Positions 6,706-12,231 of a DNA stretch of 16,573 nt are shown here, piece by piece (positions within the stretch are counted from its first letter, which is position 1; each line of letters opens with the position of its first letter). The DNA comes from SXRF01 sp964624555 (GTDB lineage: Bacteria > Pseudomonadota > Alphaproteobacteria > Rickettsiales > SXRF01): positions 1 to 16,573 of the forward strand of contig CAZUXB010000046.1 of assembly GCA_964624555.1 (NCBI GenBank). The letters are read 5' to 3'. Under the pieces are notes generated by a model. That model was not told the DNA's origin, searched no databases, and saw nothing but the letters and a program-made list of their open reading frames with translations. The position numbers and the translations under genes were made by a program.

Positions 6706-7671
6706 ATGCAAAGCCCCTCTTCATCAACTGTAAGTTGCAATTCTTGTCATACCGCACTTGTTGCGGTATCCTATGGTAAAACCACTGCCATAAATTGTAG
6801 CTCCAGACCACCGCTAACCACGTGCTGGGTGACAGTGGGCTTCACACTTATAGAATTAAGTATAGTCATTGTCATTATTGGCCTTATCGTGGGTGGGATT
6901 TTGGTTGGGCGTGACATGATCGCTACGGCTCAGATACGTGCGCAGATAAGCCAGATTGAAAAATATCATCAGGCGGTTAATACCTTTAAAGTCAAATATG
7001 GCTACCTCCCGGGAGATATTCCCGACCCCACAGCCAGTGGATTCGGCTTTGCCGCACGCGGCGCATATGCAGGCACAGGAGATGGCAATTCAATTCTTGA
7101 AGGCATCATATTATATATGGCGTCCAACAATAACCCAAGATGCACGGGTTCTGGCGAAAATCTTTTATTCTGGGAGGATTTATCATCAGCCAAACTCATC
7201 GGCAACAATTTTTCTACCATGACCGCTTCTTCCATTCCGGGCTTTTTTTCGCCTAGTGGATTTGCAAATTATGTTCCTAATAGTATAATTAATCCTAAAG
7301 CAATAATCAGTACTTATAGTTATAATGGCAAAAATTACTACGCCCTTTACCAAGCCAACGGCTTTAATAACTGTACATTTGTAACAGAAGATCTGGCCTT
7401 GAAGATAAATGAGGCCTATGCTATAGATACAAAAATAGATGATGGCAAACCAGCAAGCGGAAAAGTTTTTGCTGCTATTATGAAATTGCCCTTGGCTACG
7501 GCGGGGGTTTATTGGTACGGCGTTACACCAGGCAATCCCAATCCTGCCGCTGCTGCATCAGCATTTAGCTGTTATGATAATAACAACACTGCCGGGGGAG
7601 AGCTAAACTATACAACCAATCAGAATAGTGGAGAAGCAAAAAATTGCTGGCTTTCATTCGCTTTTCAGTAA
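6706..7671 (+). CDS. Type IV prepilin-like (pseudopilin) protein with an atypical long leader
   Basis: The protein carries a clear prepilin N-methylation motif: Gly45-Phe46 followed by TLIELSIVIVIIGLIVGG, with Glu at +5 (Glu50), the hydrophobic helix that anchors pilins in the inner membrane and packs the fibre core. A prepilin peptidase would cut after Gly45. The mature part begins with RDMIATAQIRAQISQIEKYH, then KYGYLPGDIPDP (residues 98-109), and has three late Cys (near 244, 288, 314). The leader is the odd part: 45 residues with five Cys and few basic residues, where a short basic leader is expected, and it contains a perfect hairpin (6749-6769). A GTG at 6829 would leave only a three-residue leader. 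ATG 6706 has a weak AGAG site. No other pilus gene is in view, and a terminator follows. Confidence 0.8.
   Translation: MQSPSSSTVSCNSCHTALVAVSYGKTTAINCSSRPPLTTCWVTVGFTLIELSIVIVIIGLIVGGILVGRDMIATAQIRAQISQIEKYHQAVNTFKVKYGYLPGDIPDPTASGFGFAARGAYAGTGDGNSILEGIILYMASNNNPRCTGSGENLLFWEDLSSAKLIGNNFSTMTASSIPGFFSPSGFANYVPNSIINPKAIISTYSYNGKNYYALYQANGFNNCTFVTEDLALKINEAYAIDTKIDDGKPASGKVFAAIMKLPLATAGVYWYGVTPGNPNPAAAASAFSCYDNNNTAGGELNYTTNQNSGEAKNCWLSFAFQ
6744..6771. repeat. TGTCATACCGC palindromic element inside the prepilin leader
   Basis: ATACCGC (6749-6755) and GCGGTAT (6763-6769) form a perfect 7-base stem with a 7-base loop, flanked by TGTC before and CC after. This TGTCATxCCGC...GCGGxATCC layout resembles dispersed palindromes of Rickettsia and other bacteria, some of which are inserted in reading frames. 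Here it is read as Cys-His-Thr-Ala-Leu-Val-Ala-Val-Ser in the leader. Confidence 0.55.
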
Positions 7672-7713
7672 CATAAAAACTCCAGGCCCACTTCTTTGCT
7701 CTGGCAAACAAAA

Positions 7714-7750
7714 ACCCGCCATTTTTCTCAAACTGGCGGGTCTCTTTTTT
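7714..7750 (+). terminator. Intrinsic terminator of the prepilin gene
   Basis: A perfect 8-base stem ACCCGCCA (7714-7721) / TGGCGGGT (7734-7741) with a 12-base loop is followed directly by CTC and six T (7745-7750). It lies 43 bases after the stop codon and has the full form of a rho-independent terminator. Confidence 0.93.
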
Positions 7751-7754
7751 CACT

Positions 7755-7867
7755 ATAGCTGATTATGTAAATACTTTTATAATCAGCTATGAAAATCGAG
7801 TCCGAAAGACCGATTTTCCGCCGCGTAGCGAGCGCAACTACTTTTTATGTATGTGTACATAAAAAGT
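7755..7867. repeat. Three consecutive hairpins between convergent genes
   Basis: Hairpin 1: ATAGCTGATTAT (7755-7766) with ATAATCAGCTAT (7779-7790), 12 perfect pairs. Hairpin 2: GAAAATCG (7791-7798) with CGATTTTC (7811-7818), continued inside by GTC/GAC around a CGAAA loop with one bulged A. Hairpin 3: ACTTTTTATGTA (7840-7851) with TACATAAAAAGT (7856-7867), 12 perfect pairs and a TGTG loop. None has a proper T-run, so they are not standard terminators. They lie downstream of both convergent genes and may shield 3' ends or form a mobile palindromic element. Confidence 0.75.
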
Positions 7868-7885
7868 AAAACAACTATAAAGACT

Positions 7886-7904
7886 CAAGCCTGAAGCACG
7901 AAGC
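7886..7904. repeat. Short 7-base-period array, (C/G)AAGC-NN
   Basis: CAAGC (7886), GAAGC (7893) and GAAGC (7900) recur at exactly 7-base steps with two-base spacers CT and AC, and CT follows the third. It ends 5 bases before the decarboxylase stop codon complement. Only three units are present, so chance cannot be excluded, but the design matches the larger arrays at 1673 and 12172. Confidence 0.45.
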
Positions 7905-7909
7905 CTCAC

Positions 7910-9178
7910 CTAATTCACTGAAAAAATACTTAGCAATGGCTTGTCGGCTACTTCTACGGTGGTGTCGGAATAGAAACCGTTGAAATTGGTACGCATGGTC
8001 GCGCTATAGGCTCCCAGTTGCCCGATCTCGATCCAGTCGCCTTCGTTGATATCCGCAGGCAGGTGGAAGGGGCCTTTCATGGTATCCATGCTGTCGCAGG
8101 TTGGGCCATAAAAGCCAAATTCCATCATTTCCGAAGACAGCTTGCCCGCCGGGCGTATGGCCCTCACCGGGAAGTTGAAATTCGGCGTGCCGGCATCGAA
8201 CAGGCTGCCATAGGTGCCATCGTTGATGTAAAGCATGTTGCCTTTGCGCAGTTCCACGCGCACGACCACAGAGCCGCCTTCGGCGACCAGAGCGCGGCCG
8301 GGTTCGCACAGAATTTCACACTCAGAAAGCATCGGCTGGTTTTTCAGCGCAGCTTTGATGGCATCCATATAACCCATCAGCGGCGGCGGGGTCATGCTTG
8401 GATAGATAGACGGGAAACCGCCGCCAATATCGAGCATGTCAAGGCGCACGTCGGTTTGTTTGAGCAGGTCGACTACTATCTGCATCGCGTCGCCGTAAGC
8501 CTGTGGGTTCATGCACTGCGAACCGACATGGAAGCAGATACCGAGCTTTTTGCTGGCTTTGCGGGTGGCGGTGATAAGCGAAGCGGCTTGTTCCAGCTTC
8601 ACGCCGAACTTGCCTTCAAGGCTGTAGGCCGCTTTGTCACTGGTCATGGACAGGCGCACATAGAGGTTCAAATCCTCGGCGAAATTGGTGACTTCGAGGA
8701 TCTTTTGCAGTTCTTCATGCGAATCGAGCGAGAAATCGCGGATACCGTAAGTGAAATAGGCAGCAAATATCGCCTCGCGGTTCTTCACCGGGTGCATGAA
8801 ATACATTTTTGCGTAAGGCAGGGTTTCAGAAACCACCTTTATCTCGGCCAGCGAGGCCACGTCAAAACGCTGCACGCCGGACTGGCCAACAATGCGCAGC
8901 ACCTTCGGGTCTGGATTGGTTTTCACCGCGAACATCACTTCCCCGGGGAAATTCTTCACAAACCACTTGCTCACCTGGGCGATGGCCGCCGGGCGCAGGC
9001 AATGCACCGGCATGGCCGGGCGCATTTTGCTCACCATATCGGCAACCGAAACGTACCCATTGTTATCGTTCAGCGGGAACTGTGGTGTTTTCAGCTTTTT
9101 AAGGGGGAGGACGTTGGAACGTCGGGCCAACTTTACGTTGGGGGTGCGAGCCGGAGGCTCACTGGTAGTTTTGTTCAT
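7910..9178 (-). CDS. Ornithine/lysine decarboxylase, fold-type III PLP enzyme
   Basis: PLP enzyme that decarboxylates ornithine to putrescine (and in many bacterial relatives lysine to cadaverine), starting polyamine synthesis in the cytoplasm. Visible motifs: PLP-binding Lys86 in FAVKTN, His217 in FHVGSQ, the phosphate-binding glycines in DIGGGFP (250-256), Glu292 in CEPGRALVAEGG, the active-site Cys361-Asp362 in FYGPTCDSMD, and Tyr391 in GAYSATM. These match the eukaryotic-type ODC group. At 422 residues it is longer than the usual 370-390 because of a basic, proline-rich N-terminal extension of about 40 residues; the next in-frame Met (48) would remove it. No strong ribosome site precedes ATG 9178, so the true start is uncertain. 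Substrate preference cannot be read from the sequence. The body is visibly more GC-rich than the neighbouring sensor and prepilin genes. Confidence 0.93.
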   Translation of the reverse strand: MNKTTSEPPARTPNVKLARRSNVLPLKKLKTPQFPLNDNNGYVSVADMVSKMRPAMPVHCLRPAAIAQVSKWFVKNFPGEVMFAVKTNPDPKVLRIVGQSGVQRFDVASLAEIKVVSETLPYAKMYFMHPVKNREAIFAAYFTYGIRDFSLDSHEELQKILEVTNFAEDLNLYVRLSMTSDKAAYSLEGKFGVKLEQAASLITATRKASKKLGICFHVGSQCMNPQAYGDAMQIVVDLLKQTDVRLDMLDIGGGFPSIYPSMTPPPLMGYMDAIKAALKNQPMLSECEILCEPGRALVAEGGSVVVRVELRKGNMLYINDGTYGSLFDAGTPNFNFPVRAIRPAGKLSSEMMEFGFYGPTCDSMDTMKGPFHLPADINEGDWIEIGQLGAYSATMRTNFNGFYSDTTVEVADKPLLSIFSVN

Positions 9179-9485
9179 CTAACTTAATACCATATATTAG
9201 GGGTTACGACCTTATGGTTCCCCGAGCATAATGCCGGAAAACCGCTTGCTACTACGTTGTATTTTCACATGATTTAACACAAAATGCCTATATGTTGTTA
9301 ACGAAACGATTCCATATAAATGAAATCAAAATGATAATAAAGCAAAAATTTCAAAAAATATAATGTTTTTTTGTGATTTTTGCAAAAATTTTAACCACTG
9401 TGGAAAAAACATTAAAAATAGGAGGTGACAAGCCCCTTCAACTAGGCTACACCTTCCCGGCAAAACAAAGGAAAGTTTTGCAACA
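9179..9485. other. Divergent regulatory spacer between the decarboxylase gene and guaB
   Basis: This 307-base spacer is very AT-rich from about 9260 to 9420, as expected for divergent promoters. On the minus strand TTAACA (9301-9296) and TTAAAT (9277-9272), 18 bases apart, are a plausible decarboxylase promoter (5/6 and 4/6). No convincing guaB promoter stands out. The right end holds a structured guaB leader (9420-9457) and the guaB ribosome site AAAGGAAA (9468-9475). No purine-riboswitch-like core was recognised. Confidence 0.55.
9420..9457 (+). promoter_or_regulatory. guaB leader hairpin containing an orphan consensus Shine-Dalgarno sequence
   Basis: AGGAGGTGA (9420-9428) is a full anti-16S match, yet no start codon follows within a usable distance; guaB starts at 9486. 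The sequence folds: GG (9421-9422) with CC (9456-9457), AGGTG (9423-9427) with CACCT (9450-9454), then AGCC (9431-9434) with GGCT (9445-9448), loop of 10. The guaB gene has its own AAAGGAAA site. This may be a regulatory leader hairpin or a ribosome standby site. Confidence 0.5.
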
Positions 9486-10958
9486 ATGACCACCCTTAAA
9501 ATCCCTGAAGCCCTCACCTTTGATGATGTACTCATGAAGCCGCGCGCTTCCGATTTCATCCCATCCGAGGCCAATACCACCACTAGGCTCACCAAAACCA
9601 TCCAGCTCGCCATCCCCCTCATGTCGGCGGCGATGGATACGGTCACCGAATCACGCCTCGCCATCGCCATGGCCCAGCAGGGCGGAATGGGCTGTATCCA
9701 CAAGAATTTAAGCATCGCCGAGCAGGCTGCCGAGGTGCAGAGCGTCAAGAAATTCGAGTCGGGTATGGTCGTAGACCCGCTGACCATCGCCCCCGAAGCG
9801 ACGCTCGCCGAGGCGCTGACACTGATGAGCAACTACCATATCTCCGGCGTTCCGGTAGTGGAAAAAGGCAGCGGCAAGCTGGTGGGCATACTCACCAACC
9901 GCGACGTGCGCTTTGCCAGCAACCGCAATCAGCCGGTGCATGAACTGATGACCAAAGACAACCTCATCACCGTAAAAAAAGGCACCACCCAGGCCGAGGC
10001 CAAGCAACTGCTGCACAAGCACCGCATCGAAAAGCTGCTGGTGGTGGATGATGCTTATCGCTGCATCGGGCTTATCACCGTGAAGGACATAGAAAAAGCC
10101 GAAGCCTATCCCAGCGCCAGCAAGGATGAGCGGGGCCGCCTGCGCGTGGCCGCCGCTACCGGAACGGGTGCAGACGGGCTGAAACGCGCCGAGGCGCTGA
10201 TTGCCGCCGGTGTTGACCTGATCGTGGTCGATACTGCACACGGACATTCCGCTGGCGTGCTCGGCAGCATCAAAAAAATCAAGGAAATCCATAAGGACGT
10301 GCAGATCATCGGTGGTAATATCGCTACTGCCGAAGGTGCTGAAGCGCTCATAAAAGCCGGTGCGGACGCGGTGAAAGTAGGTATCGGCCCCGGCTCGATA
10401 TGTACTACCCGTATTGTCGCCGGTGTCGGCGTACCGCAGCTTTCCGCTATTATGGATGTAGTGCGCGTGACCGAAAAATACGGCACGCCCATCATCGCCG
10501 ATGGCGGCATCAAATATTCCGGCGACCTCGCCAAAGCCATTGCCGCCGGTGCCAACTGCGCCATGCTCGGCTCGCTCTTTGCCGGAACCGAGGAAAGCCC
10601 CGGCGAAGTGGTGCTCTATCAGGGCCGTTCCTACAAAACCTACCGCGGCATGGGCAGCGTGGGTGCGATGGCCCGCGGCTCGGCTGACCGCTACTTCCAG
10701 CAGGAAATTGGCGATAAACTCAAGCTCGTTCCCGAAGGTGTGGAAGGGCGCGTGCCATTCAAAGGCCCGGTATCGGGCGTGGTGCACCAACTCGTCGGCG
10801 GCCTCAAGGCGGCGATGGGCTATACCGGCAGCAGAACCATCGGCGATATGCAGAAGAACTGCGAGTTCGTGCGTATCACCGGCGCGGGCCTGCGCGAATC
10901 CCACGCCCACGACATCACCATAACAAGGGAAGCTCCGAATTACCGGATGGATAGTTGA
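9486..10958 (+). CDS. guaB: Inosine-5'-monophosphate dehydrogenase
   Basis: Oxidises IMP to XMP with NAD+, the committed step of guanine nucleotide synthesis; cytoplasmic tetramer. The 490 residues are full length for the bacterial enzyme. The barrel opens with ALTFDDVLMKP (9-19). A CBS-domain pair spans about 95-205 (DPLTIAP, GVPVV, GILTNRD, LITVKDI). The catalytic loop GIGPGSICTTRIVAGVG places Cys306 as the nucleophile. DGGIKYSGD (339-347), MLGSLFAGTEESPGE (360-374) and the YRGMGSVGAM flap (386-395) follow. The ATG at 9486 has AAAGGAAA about 10 bases upstream. The stop codon TGA (10956-10958) lies inside the TTGACA box of the next promoter. In related genomes guaB lies near rsmB; here a toxin-antitoxin pair and a protease gene separate them. 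Confidence 0.98.
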   Translation: MTTLKIPEALTFDDVLMKPRASDFIPSEANTTTRLTKTIQLAIPLMSAAMDTVTESRLAIAMAQQGGMGCIHKNLSIAEQAAEVQSVKKFESGMVVDPLTIAPEATLAEALTLMSNYHISGVPVVEKGSGKLVGILTNRDVRFASNRNQPVHELMTKDNLITVKKGTTQAEAKQLLHKHRIEKLLVVDDAYRCIGLITVKDIEKAEAYPSASKDERGRLRVAAATGTGADGLKRAEALIAAGVDLIVVDTAHGHSAGVLGSIKKIKEIHKDVQIIGGNIATAEGAEALIKAGADAVKVGIGPGSICTTRIVAGVGVPQLSAIMDVVRVTEKYGTPIIADGGIKYSGDLAKAIAAGANCAMLGSLFAGTEESPGEVVLYQGRSYKTYRGMGSVGAMARGSADRYFQQEIGDKLKLVPEGVEGRVPFKGPVSGVVHQLVGGLKAAMGYTGSRTIGDMQKNCEFVRITGAGLRESHAHDITITREAPNYRMDS

Positions 10959-11007
10959 CAAACGTACGCTTTTATGTACAATAGGATCAAACGAAGGAAA
11001 ATCCTAT
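10955..11007 (+). promoter_or_regulatory. Promoter and likely self-repressed operator of the toxin-antitoxin pair
   Basis: TTGACA (10955-10960, 6/6) and TACAAT (10977-10982, 5/6) are 16 bases apart. Two palindromic hexamers lie in it: CGTACG (10963-10968) and TGTACA (10975-10980, over the -10 box), centres 12 bases apart. From memory, the E. coli yefM-yoeB operator uses TGTACA cores at this same spacing. ATAGGAT (10981-10987) and ATCCTAT (11001-11007) form a further perfect inverted repeat around the AAGGA ribosome site, running into the start codon. Confidence 0.8.
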
Positions 11008-11251
11008 GCAAACTATCATAACCGCCAGTGAAGCCCGCGCCAATATTTTCCGCCTGATGGACCAGGTGACTGAAACCCACATCCCCGTCACCATCACCGG
11101 CAAACGTGGCAACGCTGTCATCCTCTCCGAGGAAGACTGGCGTTCGATTCAGGAAACTATTTACCTGTCTTCCATTCCCGGTATGGTGGAATCGATCAAA
11201 GAGGGAATTAACACTCCTATCGAAGAATGCGACACGAAAATAGAATGGTAA
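11006..11251 (+). CDS. Antitoxin of the Phd/YefM family
   Basis: An 81-residue antitoxin that binds its toxin through a flexible C-terminal tail and represses its own operon through an N-terminal DNA-binding fold. The family signature is clear: ITASEARANIFRLMDQV (5-21), PVTITGKRGNAVILSEEDWRSIQET (27-51) and a tail with YLSSIPGMVESIKEG (53-67). The ATG at 11006 has an AAGGA site 7 bases upstream and lies at the right arm of an ATAGGAT/ATCCTAT inverted repeat. The stop overlaps the toxin start by 7 bases, the usual coupling. It acts in the cytoplasm on the neighbouring YoeB-type toxin. Confidence 0.95.
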   Translation: MQTIITASEARANIFRLMDQVTETHIPVTITGKRGNAVILSEEDWRSIQETIYLSSIPGMVESIKEGINTPIEECDTKIEW

Positions 11252-11511
11252 ACTATTCTCTCAGGGTTACCAAACAGGCACAAAAAGATTCTAAAAAACT
11301 CAAATCATCCGGCTTGCAGGAAAAAGCAGAAGCTCTCGTTGACCTCATTCTTGAGAATCCCTATTGCCCATATCCTAAATATGAAAAACTAGGCGGAGAT
11401 TTAAAAAACGCATATTCCCGTCGCATCAATGCCCAGCACCGTCTGGTCTATGAAGTGCTGGAAGAAGAAAATATCGTGAAGATACTGCGCATGTGGACTC
11501 ATTATGAATAG
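11245..11511 (+). CDS. Toxin of the Txe/YoeB family (ribosome-dependent mRNA interferase)
   Basis: An 88-residue RelE-superfamily toxin that cleaves mRNA in the ribosomal A site. The YoeB catalytic set is present: Glu47 in KYEKL, Arg66 in QHRLVYEV, and the C-terminal His86-Tyr87 (WTHYE), corresponding to Glu46, Arg65, His83 and Tyr84 of E. coli YoeB; GDLKNAYSRRI (51-61) is the family core. ATG 11245 is preferred over an earlier ATG at 11227 because MVNYSLRVTKQAQKD begins at the family's first strand and the 7-base overlap with the antitoxin stop is typical. The gene appears intact, so the module should be functional. Its own end overlaps the next gene by 8 bases. Confidence 0.94.
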   Translation: MVNYSLRVTKQAQKDSKKLKSSGLQEKAEALVDLILENPYCPYPKYEKLGGDLKNAYSRRINAQHRLVYEVLEEENIVKILRMWTHYE

Positions 11512-12172
11512 AATGATATTACTCATCGCTGTTGTCTTTCTGGTAGCCTTCCTCGCCATCCAATTCCCCTATGCCATCAAGGATGATAACGACAAGATGC
11601 GGCTCGCCTATCTGGGACTATTGTTTTCCATCGTTGCTCTCGGTGCGCGGCGGATACCGTTTAACCAGGCGGTTAAATATTCGCTGATCTGGCTGGCCAT
11701 AGGGACAGGAATAATATTCGCCTTCACCAAGCGTGACGAGATCATGAACAGCCAGTTCATGGCAGTACTGAATCCCAACCGCCCGCGCATCAATTCCGAA
11801 GGCAACGTGACCATTCAGGCCAGCGCCGATGGCCATTTCCATGTCGAAGCGCGGGTGGATGGTGTTCCTATTGATTTCATGATTGATACCGGGGCCAGCG
11901 ATATATCCCTAAGCAGGCAGGATGCGCAAAGGATAGGTATCGACACTGATAGCTTGAATTACAGCCGCACTTACCATACTGCCAACGGCGTTACCGGAGG
12001 GGCGGCTATCAAATTAAAACGCTTACAGATTGCTAATTTCATCCTTGATGATTTCCCTGCCACCGTCAATGAGGGCGAGCTTGATGTTTCCCTGTTGGGC
12101 ATGAGCGCATTGCGGGCACTGGGCGGCTTCCGTATTGATGGCGATAAAATGGTGATAGGGAAAGAAAATTAG
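11504..12172 (+). CDS. Membrane-anchored retropepsin-like aspartic protease (TIGR02281 type)
   Basis: A 222-residue protein with three predicted membrane helices (about 3-21, 33-48, 58-75) followed by a single retropepsin-like domain (about 105-222). The active-site triplet is Asp128-Thr129-Gly130 in FMIDTGAS, and the second family motif is SLLGMSALRAL (196-206) near a hydrophobic partner strand. With only one Asp motif it must act as a dimer, as retropepsins do. Such clan AA proteases are common in alphaproteobacteria, and their substrates are mostly unknown. The domain probably faces the periplasm, but topology was not computed. The ATG overlaps the toxin stop by 8 bases, so its translation may depend on the toxin-antitoxin mRNA. 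The TAG stop runs directly into a 7-base-period repeat. Confidence 0.9.
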   Translation: MNRMILLIAVVFLVAFLAIQFPYAIKDDNDKMRLAYLGLLFSIVALGARRIPFNQAVKYSLIWLAIGTGIIFAFTKRDEIMNSQFMAVLNPNRPRINSEGNVTIQASADGHFHVEARVDGVPIDFMIDTGASDISLSRQDAQRIGIDTDSLNYSRTYHTANGVTGGAAIKLKRLQIANFILDDFPATVNEGELDVSLLGMSALRALGGFRIDGDKMVIGKEN

Positions 12173-12227
12173 TTACTAGTTACAAGTTACTTGTTACTAG
12201 TATCTGGTAACTCGTAACAGGTAACTA
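12172..12227. repeat. Palindromic 7-base-period array, GTTAC-NN then GTAAC-NN
   Basis: Eight consecutive 7-base units fill the whole gap between two genes. GTTAC starts at 12172, 12179, 12186 and 12193 with two-base spacers TA, AA, TT, TA; GTATC-TG at 12200 is a transition unit; GTAAC, the reverse complement, starts at 12207, 12214 and 12221 with spacers TC, AG, TA. The first G is the last base of the protease stop codon and the last unit ends 4 bases before the rsmB ATG. It can fold into a long imperfect hairpin. There is no T-run, so it is not a normal terminator. Confidence 0.9.
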
Positions 12228-12231
12228 AAGA

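Noticed and set aside
8018..9187. 389-codon open frame on the plus strand opposite the decarboxylase gene
   Set aside because: It is a mirror frame in GC-rich codons of a well-supported enzyme; the product is rich in His/Arg/Ala without any domain and has no ribosome site.
9260..9485. Purine or guanidine riboswitch upstream of guaB
   Set aside because: Only a simple two-part hairpin with an AGGAGGTGA segment is visible; no known riboswitch core was recognised.
9708..10961. 417-codon open frame on the minus strand opposite guaB
   Set aside because: Same mirror effect; low-complexity His/Gly/Ala/Phe product with no recognisable motif, while guaB is unmistakable on the other strand.
12172..12227. 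CRISPR-like array
   Set aside because: Repeat unit is only 7 bases with 2-base spacers; no 20-40-base repeats or spacers and no cas genes.
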